Source: Candidatus Peribacteria bacterium (lineage in GTDB: Bacteria > Patescibacteria > JAEDAM01 > Absconditabacterales > Absconditicoccaceae). Taken from it: a stretch of DNA of 41,355 nucleotides. The DNA is taken from the NCBI GenBank assembly GCA_031280545.1, contig JAITGP010000008.1, forward strand, positions 1 through 41,355. The letters run 5' to 3'. Positions 28,776 to 39,582 of the stretch are shown piece by piece. How positions within the stretch are numbered: the first letter of the stretch is position 1; the number at the start of each line of letters is the position of its first letter. The notes beneath the pieces are model-generated. The model saw nothing but the letters and a program-made list of their open reading frames with translations. It had not been told where the DNA came from and ran no database searches. A program made the translations under genes and the position numbers.

Positions 28776-29387
28776 CTACTTTGTCAGCGAAATCTTCACT
28801 ACTTTCCCATCAGTTTCAAAATCTGAAATAATGTCTCCATTCGGGCTTCCTGCTTCTATTCTGCCCAATAATGCCTCTTTCTTGAAAAACTCAGCAAACT
28901 CTTCTATCAATCAAGTCAATCCGTTATCTGTAGTCTCATACGTCATCGCAACTCTCGCGTCCACGGAGAAATCAGCATCTTTTCTCATTTGGTTCAAAAA
29001 TCTGGAAATCTCACGAGCAATCCCTTCTCTCTCAAGTTCGGGCGTCAATTCCAAATCCAACTTCACAATCGTATTCCCATCAATCGCCACATCGTCGCCG
29101 TCAAGTCCTTCATACACGACTTCATAGTCCCCCTCCGCAAGTTGCCGACCCTTCCCATTCAGGTCGAAAACTTCAATTCCATCAGCATTTTCTCTGACAT
29201 TTCCTTGCTTTCCGTTGGCGATAATCTGCCCCGTATCTTTCCCAAATTTAGCAGAAAGCTGACTTCCGATTGGTTTAAAGATTTTCACAATCGGCGTGTC
29301 AGAGACGAAAAGTTCGACTTCTTTCACGTTGATTTCTTCTTTGAGAATGTCACCATATTTTTCGAGTAAGGTTTTGAGAGTAGGCAT
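28776..29387 (-). CDS. free-standing C-terminal domain of isoleucyl-tRNA synthetase (DUF5915-like)
   Basis: 203 residues from ATG 29387 to TAG, with one UGA (in NGLTGLIEE). It reproduces the last region of large IleRS enzymes: LKEEINVKEVELF at the start, a central LSAKFGKDTGQII segment, an EGDYEVVYEGLDGD segment, then LDLELTPELEREGIAREI followed by FLNQMRKDADFSVDARV. In full-length IleRS this part follows the anticodon-binding domain. Here no synthetase core precedes it. Upstream is 137 nt of noncoding DNA and a divergent gene. It may act as a separate subunit or be a relic. A complete IleRS elsewhere cannot be judged from this window. Confidence 0.85.
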
Positions 29388-29466
29388 GAGGTATTTTCAA
29401 GTAAATAAAATTTAGTTGAAATATAACGAACGAGATGGTAATTGCAAGAAAAATCTCGCTCAAATT

Positions 29467-29494
29467 TTGACAGAAAGAAAAATTTGATTACAAT
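29467..29494 (+). promoter_or_regulatory. near-consensus promoter
   Basis: TTGACA, 16 nt, TACAAT. The -10 ends 30 nt before ATG 29525. Confidence 0.7.
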
Positions 29495-29524
29495 TAAGGA
29501 GTATTTTTATGTAAGAATATCACA

Positions 29525-31492
29525 ATGGCTTTTGGAGAAAACTGAGAAAGGAAAGACCTGATAGAGGCAGTAAATACTGCGAATCTTTCTCCAAAACCAG
29601 AAAATATCCCTTTACAAAAGATCAGCCCGAACTTAGATACCAAAAGAATTCAGCAAGAAATCCAACAACTTCAAACTGAACATCTAGAAAAAATCAAACA
29701 GGAACTGCCTGCCTTGGCTGAGCAAATCAAACATTCGGTGACATTCAATGCCTATATAGGAGAACTAGAACAAGCAGTACTGACAAAAAATCAGACTAAA
29801 AAAGCTGAAAGCATTAAATACTTCAAAGAACATTCTGATCTAAAGAGTACATTGGAACAAAATGTTCAAAAACTCGCTTCTAGCTCAAAAGAAAGCTATG
29901 ACAAATTGGAACTACTCCAAATTCAGCTGTATGGATATCTTTTTTTGGATGAAGGAATTGCTATTGATGGAAACAAAGGAGTACAAACTAATCTCGTGAT
30001 TGAGGCATTACAGGAGAACGAGAATATGAATTTGGAAGCATTAACCAAAAAAATTACTAGGATTCTCCAGCGTTATAGCAAAAGTTCGATCAGAAAAAAC
30101 GTTATCTGAAAATTATTACAAACTGCTAAACAAAAATTTAAAAATACAGAATCTTCAGAAGAAGATCAATGGAAAGATAACACCCAGCTCCAGCAAATCA
30201 TTCAGAAAAAAAAGCAGAAAATGAAACTGACTACAGAGGAAATTGTAATGTTCCAGATCTATGGAAATGTCTTTTTCGATGAAGCCATTTTGGTAGATGG
30301 AATTGAGGGGACACAAACCAAGGATGTTGGAAACATTTTGACCAAACAAGGAACCCTGAGCGAGAGAGCCAAGGAATGGAAAGAAAAAGCTGAAGCCAAC
30401 CAGAAAGAAAAAGCCACACTAAACGCTCAATCTTCTAAAGAAATTTCAAAAACCAGCTTTAAATCCCCTCTTCAATCTGTGAATATTCCTGCACTTCTAG
30501 AACATAATCCCGCCCTAAAACATCTCGTAGCCAATACAGGAGAAAAAGCAGAAGAAGCAATACAGACCATACAACAGGTATTTTCGTATTTGACTAATTA
30601 CCTTGATACCACGACCCCAGAACAGAAAAACTTTCTCCAAGACTTTACGATAGATTTTACCAAAGGAATACATGTAGTGGGGAGCAAAATAGAAATCACA
30701 GGTTTTATGAAAAATGGAGCCTATAAAGACACCCCAATTAGCTTTTCTTATGATATGGATTCTAGAAATTTTGCTATCAATACCCTCTTGGAACAGAACG
30801 CAAACTCCAACACATTCAATATCAACCCTACTCATCCCAATAAAATACTCTTTCAACTTCCTCAAAATTTAGACACCTCAAAAGGAACAAGGCCTTTGGA
30901 TATTTCTCCGATCACTCAACATAATATAGAGCTCAATATCGAAAAAAATAGAGCAATTTCTACGATGTTGGATCTCTTTTACTTGGAGAGACAGCCTCCT
31001 GAATATACAAAAAAGGATTCTAAATGACTCTATCATATGTTTCAAATATTGGAAAACAGTCTAACAACGCTGGAAGATTGTAGAAATTTCAGAGAGGTGA
31101 TACAACATTTATCTACCATCATCGGAGGAAAAATACAAGAAACTCCTCCAGAAGAAATAAAGGATCCCTTAAAAGAAGAACATCATGAAGAGCTAAACAT
31201 TTCAAAGCAACAGGATGAAAAGCTGGCCAGTGCTTCCTCTTTATTGGGGACTCTCTTTAATGCCCAAAAAAGACTGCAAGATAGAACTGACCTCAAAACA
31301 CAAGACGGAACTAATAATGGACTCTATCTTTTTCTGAAACGTGCAACTCCGCAGATCACAGATTTGAATTCCACTGCTGAGGGCGAACAACAAAAAATCA
31401 ATATCAAAGAAATTTCAAGCTATCTTGCTGCGATTGAGCAAGGTAAAGAGAAGGAGTATCAAGGATTTATTAAGAGAGGACTTAAGGGGTAG
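29525..31492 (+). CDS. large non-exported protein with two peptidoglycan-binding-like motifs
   Basis: 655 residues with three UGA (29543, 30107, 31025) read as Gly, TAG stop. It has no signal peptide or membrane helix and long Lys/Glu/Gln-rich helices. Two similar segments about 110 residues apart, YGYLFLDEGIAIDGNKGVQT and YGNVFFDEAILVDGIEGTQT, have the DGxxGxxT pattern of PG_binding_1 repeats. The middle (about 330-470) is a beta-rich domain (DFTIDFTKGIHVVG, ITGFMKNGAYKDTPISF). The PG-binding reading is inferred from the motif alone. It lies upstream of another very large protein (31583-34705) of the same character. Confidence 0.75.
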
Positions 31493-31506
31493 AGAAAAAT
31501 TAGGAA

Positions 31507-31540
31507 AAAAAGTCTGTGAAAAATTGACAGATTTTTATTT
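31507..31540 (+). terminator. probable terminator
   Basis: TCTGT pairs with ACAGA, flanked by an A run and a T run, 15 nt after the TAG of the preceding gene. The right arm overlaps the -35 of the next promoter. Confidence 0.5.
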
Positions 31541-31551
31541 TTGAGTAGTAT
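31524..31551 (+). promoter_or_regulatory. putative promoter
   Basis: TTGACA, 16 nt, TAGTAT, 31 nt before ATG 31583. Confidence 0.6.
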
Positions 31552-31582
31552 TAAAGGGACTTTATTTTATAGAGATTTTGCA

Positions 31583-34500
31583 ATGACAGAGAGTTCGGAA
31601 ACGCAAGCAGACCGCAAAGACATCCTGAATATACAAAATACAACACCAAATGGTGAAAGCAATTTGTGAAATAAAGAAAATCTTAAGGATGAAAATCTTA
31701 AGAGACAACAAGAAACAGCAAAAACAAAGGAAGAAGATGAGAAAAATACTCAAATAGAAGCCAATGAAATAATTGCAGAACTAGGAGAATATCCTAGTCT
31801 ACTAGAGTTGATCAATAAGATCTCTGATAAAACAGATAAAGAATGGATTCAAGACTATATCAACACCTTTATAAAAACCAACAACCTAGGCTCACTCTCT
31901 GATCAGGAACTTTTAAAAAAGTTGGGGAGTTCCCTCTCTTTGGAACAGATTGGATCAAAGGATATGAGCAAATTTATTAATCTAGTGAAAGCTAGAAGAA
32001 TCTTTTCGCATCTCGAGACCTGAGCAAAAGTTCCTAAAGAGAATATGATTTTTTCTTCTTTACAGAAATATATAAACGCTAAGAATCGTAATTCTCAGTT
32101 TGAGACAGCATTATTTTCTAATGTAGATGTCATAAAAGCATTTGAAGATTTTCAAAAGAATAAACATATGCAGGATATCTTTAAAGCATTTGTAAAAAAT
32201 AATCATCCTGAAGTCCCCGCAGCAAAAGTAGTCCAAGCATCAGAAGAAGTAATGAAGGAGTTTTTTACTTCACCTTGGCATCAAGAAGTTTTGGTGCAGA
32301 TGCTGAATAGACAGAAAGATGAACAGACAGAAATGGGAAAAGCAAAAGAAGAGGGGACAGAAATTAAAAAACCACACTATACTGCCAAGTATATGAGAGA
32401 CAATATGTATTATAGGTCTATAATGCGGTTAGACCTACAAGAAATGGAAATAGATAAAAAGAAAGCATTAACCGCTTCACAAGAAAATGGTGAAGAAAAT
32501 CCAGATGCCACAGAGCTTATACAAGAAAGATTTGAAAAACTTAAAGCTGATAAAGAACATTTTGCAAAATTTTCCAGAGCAAAAACCACTATAGTTAAAG
32601 ATACAGTTAAGGAGAATAATGGAGACGTATCTGCCGAAATATCTACCAAAGTAGAAGCCCTCCTCAATACTGAGGTAGAAGATAAATTTGGTAAAAGAAC
32701 CTATAAAGAAATCCTTAAGCAAGGAGATCTTATTAAATTTTTTGGGAAAACCATCATTGGAGCTATCAGAACCAAAGAATGATTTGATGGAGAACCCATA
32801 TTTGAACCTGAAACGAGAGATGGGGATATTACAGATATCCAGCTCTTGGGATACCTCTACGAGGTCGGAAAATATGCAACCGTTGAAGAGAAATCTGAAC
32901 AAAAGTTAGAGTTAAACATTAATATGAGTAATGATGACAAAGATTTTCTGGCCATTCTTAGAGAATTAAAAATTGGTAGAGACACAGAAACTAACGGTAC
33001 AAATAGCGACAAAATAAAAAACAGCAAACTCTTTGCACAAATGCAAGCAGCTCAGAAAAGGATAGAACAAGAAAGTGCTCAAAAGCTAGCCATACAGCAA
33101 GAAAGAGCTAAAAATTTTAAATGAGGAAAAAATAGATTTGAATCAGGACATCAGGAGAAAGATTCTTCCAATCCCTCTACGCTAAATTCAAAAGACAATC
33201 TATCAAAAGCCAAAGGGAAAGATGTAGTAGCTGGGAATGCTTCTATAAACGCCTACTTAGATGAACTTCAAAAGGGAGAAAGTATAGATAGTAAAATCTT
33301 AGAAAAATGGAGAACTACGGGAAACACTAAGGCGTTAAGCGGATATATTGCTAGAACTACGGGGATCCCCTATGAGGAAGTTAAAAAAAATTGCTTTCGT
33401 GATGAGACACTAAAAACTGATGAGGAACTCATAGCTTTTCTCAAAACTAAAAACCAACTTTCTGACAATCAAGCCACAGAAATCATAAAAGGAATTAAAG
33501 AGTTTACTCCTACCCAGGTGGAAAGTATTATTGAGGAGAAATCAAAGCGTTATATGGATAATAACAAAGAGATTAAAGAATTTGCACTAGGAGGAGTCTT
33601 TGACTATATCAAAGAAAGTCTAAACGTGACAATAAAAAATGCTACTACAGGTAGCCCACAGAATTTCGCAGAAAAATTTTCTTTCGATGATAAGGAATCT
33701 GTAAAGATTGAGAATGGAGAATTAGTTATCAAAGGAAAAATAGACGGTGTAAGTACAGATTTTTATTACAATTTAAACAAGGGCGGAATTTATACCACTC
33801 CTAACATAGGAAGAATAGGAGACGTTTACCGTATACATAACAAACACGACAATCACAACTCTGAAAATAATTCAGATCATACGAGAATTGCTTTGATTCC
33901 TGACTTTCCATCTTTTGATGGAGTGATAAAATTGACAAAAAAAGGTATCTCTAGGAATAAAGTAGCATTTGAAGAAGCCAAAAAATTATCCCCCACAGAA
34001 AGAGGCTCAGTGATACATAAATTATTTCATTCTTCTTTGGAAAATAACAGCCTCTTAAGCGATGTAGATCAAAATAGAGAAAAATTCCTCAAGCAAGTAG
34101 AAACAGATCAATTTATGGAGTCTTGTTTTACTACTTTTCAGATAAAATTTGAGGGTAATAGTGTAGAAAAGGCTAAAGATAAAGATGCTTTTCATCTTCT
34201 TCAAGTGCTAGAGCAGAGCACTTGATCAAAAGAAGAGGCAAGAAAGGGGCAGGAATGTATCTCTCTTCTAAAAAGTTTAACTAATATAAATGCTAAATTA
34301 CAAAACACACTCCCCCCAGAAAAATTAGAAGAGAACTGAGTATGATCTACACAGGCAAAAGAAAATGTACAACAAGCCAATAAAAAAGATATCGTTTTAG
34401 AAAATTTATTCTCCAAAACAAAGCTAGAAGAAAATCACTCTAGAATTGCAATATTAAATAAGTATCTCTCTGCATACAGTACTAATACAGGAGAGGAAGA

Positions 34501-34705
34501 AAAAATAAATTTTGATAAATTACTAGGAGATTTAAATTCTATCAGTAAGGGAGAAAAATATGATGAACCAGCAAAACTTACAGCCATAAAAGAAGAAATA
34601 ATAGACCCTCATCCAATCCCCCCTGAGAAAGATAAAAAATATCTCGAAGCAGTTTTTAATGCTTATGAACAAACAGAAAACAAAGGAATAACTTCACTAG
34701 CATAA
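31583..34705 (+). CDS. very large helix-rich protein of unknown function
   Basis: 1040 residues with seven UGA (31667, 32021, 32780, 33122, 34223, 34337, 34343) read as Gly, TAA stop. It shows as five separate fragments in the standard code. No signal peptide or hydrophobic segment is present. It is highly charged, with long coiled-coil-prone stretches. A more beta-rich island lies at about residues 670-790 (VKIENGELVIKGKIDG, STDFYYNLNKGGIYTTP). I recognise no family. It pairs with the 655-residue protein upstream and may belong with it. Size and composition suggest a structural or effector-like protein, which is inference only. Confidence 0.75.
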
Positions 34706-34744
34706 CATCTCAAACAAAAACATTTACTCCTTAGCCCTACTAGC

Positions 34745-36262
34745 ATGCAACAAATCTTCAGTGCAAAAATCACTACCTTCGCCATCTCCAATGGCTGAGA
34801 CCTCACAGTCATCTTAAATGCAGAACAAGCCGCAAAATTTGGAATCAGAGAAAACGATAAAATCTCTCTTATCCGTAAGGGCGAAGAATATATCGTGGAC
34901 GTTGCCCTTTCTTCTGATTATGTAAAAGCGAATGAAGTCTGAGTGACTCATGATTTTTTGAAAAAATATCCTATAGAAGAAGGAGACAATGTCCTGGTCA
35001 CATTTCCTAAAAATAATCCTCTCTCCATGCAAGCGATCAGAAAAAAAATGCTCGGAGAAAACATTAGCGATGAGGAAATTGACGCAATAGTTGATGATAT
35101 CCAGAATAATAAACTTTCTGATCTCGTACTCGCCTACTATACGGCGACCAGTTTTTTCTATAAATCTGATCCTCATGAATTGGCCTACACGACTAAAGCA
35201 ACAGCTTATACGGGAGATATGTACCGTTTTCCAGGAAAAGTTGCGGGAAAATATAGTATTGGAGGGGTACCTGGGAATGAGACCACAATGATCATTATTC
35301 CGATTTTAGCCTCTTTGGGGATTACAGTGCCCAAGACTTTTTCTAAAGCTATTACCTCCCCTGCTGCTACGGGAGAATGTGTAAACGTATTGATGAATAT
35401 TAGTTTCAAAAAATCTGAAATCATCAGAATGACCGACAAAAATAAAGCCTGCTTGGTATGGAATGAAGGGTTGAACCTTGCACCAGCAAATGATAGAATT
35501 ATCAAAGTTTCTTCTCCGCTCGGAATGGAGCCCTATGCAAGAATGATTTCTTCTATTATGGCGAAAAATTACGCAATGGGAATTAACCACTGTTTGATTG
35601 ACATTCCTATGGGACCTACTGCAAAAGTGGCAAGTATGGAAGACGCTGAAAGAGTAGCAAAACATTTTAGAGATATTGGTGAATATTTGGGAATCAAAAT
35701 GGATGTGCAAATCACGCTCGCCGACCAACCTGTAGGAAGAGGCATTGGAGCCTGTTTGCAAGCGAGAGAAGCTTTGAGGATACTCCAAAGTCACCCTGAT
35801 CAGTCAGAAGACCTCGCAGAAAAAGCAGTTTTTTTGGCTGCTAGAATGGTAGTACTCTGCGGACTCGCCCCAACTATGCAAAAAGCTGAAAGAATGGTAA
35901 TAAAACAACTTAACAGCGGAGCCGCCCGAAAAAAGATGTCTCAAATTATTGAAGCTCAAGGAGGAGCAGATCCTGATATTAAAGCTGATGAAATCAAACT
36001 AGGAAAACTCGTTTACGAAGTAAAAGCTGAACAGGAGGGACACATTAGTAATGTCGATATGAAGTATCTCAATATGATTGTGAGAACACTTGGAGCTCCA
36101 GCAGAATACAAAGCAGGAATTTATTTGGAGAAAAAAGTGGGAGACAAGATAAAAAAAGGAGATCTCCTTTACACCCTCTATAGCGAGTCAGAGACAAAAA
36201 TGGCGAGAGCCAAAGAGATGCTGAAACAAGTGGATTTCTACACATATGAGGTAAAAAAATAG
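34745..36262 (+). CDS. AMP phosphorylase (thymidine phosphorylase superfamily)
   Basis: 505 residues, the size of archaeal and CPR AMP phosphorylases, which carry an extra N-terminal domain. Two UGA lie there (in SNGGDL and NEVGVTHDF). The core has IRKKMLGENISDEEIDAIVDD, LAYYTA, GKYSIGGVPGNETT, VPKTFSKAITSPAATG, DQPVGRGIGACLQAREAL, and the C-terminal alpha/beta domain (GAPAEYKAGIYLEKKVGDKI). The enzyme turns NMP plus phosphate into base and ribose-1,5-bisphosphate, feeding nucleotide salvage, in some lineages together with type III RuBisCO (neither RuBisCO nor the isomerase is in this window). The usual TADTMEVL motif is changed to TGECVNVL, so substrate preference may differ. Confidence 0.9.
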
Positions 36263-36319
36263 TCCCTAAAAAAATCTGTTCCTTTTGTTAGTTTGAGAGA
36301 GTTTTTTGTGAATTTCTCC

Positions 36320-36347
36320 TTGCAAATCCCTCTCCTTTATATATGCT
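36320..36347 (+). promoter_or_regulatory. putative promoter
   Basis: TTGCAA, 16 nt, TATGCT, 53 nt before ATG 36401. Confidence 0.4.
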
Positions 36348-36400
36348 AACGAAAAAATGAGATCAGATTTTTTTATATCGTCTAATCAAGAGAGTATACA

Positions 36401-38503
36401 ATGCAACTCCAAGAGACCAAACTTCAGTATGTGGACGAAGAACATATCTTTTCGTTCCAAGATACATTAGCAGATGAGATAAGCTTTAAAGTATATGTGT
36501 CTTGTACTACAGAAAAATTCCTTCAATTTCAAAAAGATATTTTGGAAGATTTTGTAGCAGAATTTACCACTGCGATCAAGACCGCTGAGGCTCTCGATAT
36601 CACGGATATCAAGTCTTTTTTTGAAGAATCTTTGCAGGTACTCAATACCAAGCTTAAGCAGTTTGCTGAAAAAGTTCGTGATGTGGAAAGATTCCAGCTC
36701 AAGGGAGTAATCCAACTCGTGATCGAAGAAGCTTTGATGACTTCAATGATTGGAGACGTAACGCTGATGATTATGAGAGACCATAAGGTCCTCTATACAC
36801 TCGCCAATAGCGTGGATTTGAGAGCGAAAATTGATCTGTTTTCTGATTTTATTGAAGGAGCTTTGGAAAGAGATGATCAAATTCTCTATATTGGGACGAA
36901 GATTTCTGACGTAATGGATCAGCATGATAGAAAAGAAATGGAACTTCTCTTGGCAAATGAAGAAGAGGAAGAAAACGGGATGGCATTTCTGGAAGAATTA
37001 CTGACTACGAGAATGAATAAAGAGAATATCGGATTTATCATCACGTATACGACCAAAGGTCCTTCCTTGCGTAATATCAAATCCAGAAAGAGAGGAAACT
37101 GAACTTTGGTGGCCAATACTTCTGCTTATTTAGAGAATCTAGGAAATAAAATCCATGAATCTGATTTGGTACAAAAGATCAAGAAACAGTTTTTGGGGAA
37201 TAGATACTATTTGGTAGCATTGATTTTGGGATTGCTGATTATCTTTATGATTTATGCTTTAACATCTCAATGGACTAAAGAACAGAGTAACGAAGAAAAA
37301 TTTCAGACTTCTAGTGGGACATATGTAGATATTACCATTGAAGATATTCAAAAGGAAATGATGGAATTCCAAGCTTTAGAAGCTGGAGACAGTACTAAAG
37401 CGATTAAATATTCTGAGATTACTCAGAAATTGAGCTTCCTAGAATCCAAAGGGAAGTGGCTTGAAGATGTAGAACAGCTTAGAACTATTTTGCAGTCTGA
37501 ATATTACAAGGGATTTAATATTGTATATATCAAAAACCTTAATCAATTTGATGATAATACCAATGGTAGAAATACAAAAATTCTGACTCTCAACTCAGCA
37601 GAGATCACCAGACTCGGAGATCTGCATTCTATTCAAGTCCCTCAACGTATTATGATTGGGGGTACTAAGGGGGCAATTATTGATACGGTCAGTGATGCAA
37701 GTAGAGGAACATTAATCGAGTACAATACGGGAAAACCTTTGGAGAATTGTGAGATTTCCCTCTTGAAAAATGGATTGTATTGTTATACTACTGCTGGCGA
37801 GATTTATGCAATTACTAAATATGGTATTGAACCCGTGACGACTACCGATGGCGATTTCAGATCAGGAATTGGTGGAGTGGGTACCTTTAGTAAAAATAAT
37901 CTCTACGTTTTCCAGCAGAACCCTTCAAACCTCGGTCAATCTTTATTAACCAGATACCGCAATACTCAAGGCTCTCAAACCCAATACCAAGCAGGAAGTT
38001 CCTATGAAGTTTTGCTTAATTCTGGAGTCAACTTAGGAAATTTTTCTAGCTTTGCTATTGATGGATCTTTCCTAGGACGAAGCAATGGAAAATTGTATCT
38101 TTTCCGAAGGTCTGATAACGCAGGATCTGCTCTTTCTTATCGTGAAGTAAAGATCGTGGGAGGAGATACGGTGACTCAAGGATATTCCTCAAATGTAAAA
38201 ATTCTGACTTCTTCAGCGACGAGATATATTTCGCTCTTTGATAGGGATAATCAAACATTTACCGTATATGATACCAATGGACTAAAGACTGCTCAAGATA
38301 ATCGACCAACCTACCAAATGAAATATCTTTTCAGCTTTAAGTTTGATCTCGGAGCTAGTAAGGTGTATGATGTAGCAATCCCAGAAAGTACTGCAAATAA
38401 ACCTGAACTCTACATCTTAAGCTCAGATGGAGTCAATAAAATCGCTCTCTACGAATTTATCGAAAGTATCAATCAAAAAGGACAATTAAAAACGGTGAAT
38501 TAA
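36401..38503 (+). CDS. one-pass membrane protein: degenerate phosphatase-like cytoplasmic part and extracellular propeller-like part
   Basis: 700 residues. UGA 37100-37102 joins two frames that would otherwise be called as two genes. Residues 1-235 resemble a PP2C-type fold in strand order (SMIGDVTLMIMRDHKVLYTL, then ALERDDQILYIGTKISDVM), but the metal-binding Asp residues are not evident, so it may be inactive. A single helix (YYLVALILGLLIIFMIYAL) lies near residue 270. Outside, about 400 residues of short beta repeats (NGLYCYTTAGEIYAITKYG, NNLYVFQQNP, NGKLYLFRRSDN) look like a beta-propeller. A sensor or signalling role is inferred. Confidence 0.75.
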
Positions 38504-38507
38504 ATTG

Positions 38508-38535
38508 ACCGAATTATTCTAATTTGGTATTTTAA
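38508..38535. terminator. terminator between converging genes
   Basis: A nine-base stem (ACCGAATTA / TAATTTGGT) with a three-base loop is followed by a T-rich stretch. It lies between the stop of 36401-38503 and the stop of the leftward gene. Confidence 0.65.
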
Positions 38536-38545
38536 TTTATTTTTT

Positions 38546-39340
38546 TCAAATCAAATAACGGAAGATATAAGGAAAAAGTTTCAAACTTTGGAGTACTTTT
38601 TTGATATTTCTTTTGGGTTGAGTCACTACTCTTCGAAACCATTCTAATTTCAGAGTCCTCACGAGCTTTGGAGCTCTTTTTTGAGAGCCTGACCATCGAT
38701 CAAAGAGTCCTCCAACATTCATGACCAGAAGGTTATTTGCTTTGATTTTTTGATAATTTCTCAGAGTCCGCAACTCTTGGAGAGGAATTTTTGGAGTGGT
38801 CATGCCGACTAAGAGAATATTGATCGTATCTTGATAATCCTCTAAGGCAACTGTGGCTTCTTCTCGTTCAAAACTTCTATATCCATCCTGAAAGTAGACC
38901 ACATTGAACCCTTTACGCGTCATATATTCAGATGCTTTTTGAATATTTTTTGGGAAGGCTCCATAGAGCAATAGACAAATCTTTTGGTTTCCATATCTCT
39001 TTTTGATTTCCTCTAGAAAATAAGGAGTAAAATCTGTCCCATTGAGATTTTCGAGTCGAGGTTTAGGAGAATGAATCACACGAAAGAAATTCGCTAAAAA
39101 ATAGAAGATTTGCAAAGCAATCCCATCGGGAAGGAGATAATCGGATTTAAGCAGAATTTTTTTATATTCTCGCTGTTTTTCTGTGAGGTCTTTTGATTCA
39201 GAGAAAAGCTCCTGATTGACGATCTGAGCAAAATACAGGAAATTTATGACCGCAAAATGCTGATCTTGATAGGTATCGAGGAGATCATCGACGAGCTGAG
39301 AAGCAGTCCCGGTGTAAAATTTGGTAAGGATAGATTTCAT
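38546..39340 (-). CDS. WecG/TagA/CpsF family glycosyltransferase
   Basis: 264 residues, usual for the family. Signatures are SDYLLPDGIALQIFYF (the LPDGxG region with Asp), LENLNGTDFTPYFLEEI (the RxxGxD region), ICLLLYGAFPKNIQKA (the GG-P nucleotide region, here YGAFP), DTINILLVGMTTPKIPLQEL, then VGGLFDRWSGSQKRAP and LEWFRRVV near the end. These enzymes add N-acetylmannosamine-type sugars in teichoic-acid, capsule or enterobacterial-antigen assembly, at the inner face of the membrane. No other glycan genes lie next to it. No UGA. Confidence 0.92.
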   Translation of the reverse strand: MKSILTKFYTGTASQLVDDLLDTYQDQHFAVINFLYFAQIVNQELFSESKDLTEKQREYKKILLKSDYLLPDGIALQIFYFLANFFRVIHSPKPRLENLNGTDFTPYFLEEIKKRYGNQKICLLLYGAFPKNIQKASEYMTRKGFNVVYFQDGYRSFEREEATVALEDYQDTINILLVGMTTPKIPLQELRTLRNYQKIKANNLLVMNVGGLFDRWSGSQKRAPKLVRTLKLEWFRRVVTQPKRNIKKVLQSLKLFPYIFRYLI

Positions 39341-39363
39341 TAGATGGAGATAAATAAAATCTC

Positions 39364-39392
39364 TCTGTACTGAAGAGAGTATACGAATTCAA
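39364..39392 (-). promoter_or_regulatory. putative promoter (minus strand)
   Basis: On the minus strand, TTGAAT, 17 nt, TACAGA, 23 nt before ATG 39340. Confidence 0.4.
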
Positions 39393-39515
39393 GGGACAGT
39401 TGCAACAAAAACTATTTCTGACACACTATATGGAGTCTTTAAAGAAAGTATATATATATATCAAATTAATTACAAATAAAAACAACTCAAAGTGGCTTAA
39501 AATCTGCCTTATTTT

Positions 39516-39544
39516 TTGCAAAATTTTTCATTTAGGGGTATACT
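39516..39544 (+). promoter_or_regulatory. putative promoter
   Basis: TTGCAA, 17 nt, TATACT, 38 nt before ATG 39583. Other noncoding DNA between 39341 and 39515 shows nothing further that I can support. Confidence 0.6.
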
Positions 39545-39582
39545 TGGATATAAAAAATTTTTATATCTTTGTATTTGTAAAA

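Noticed and set aside
39451..39462. Short TA-rich tracts such as TATATATATAT as tandem repeats of interest
   Set aside because: They are brief, common in A/T-rich intergenic DNA and show no further structure.
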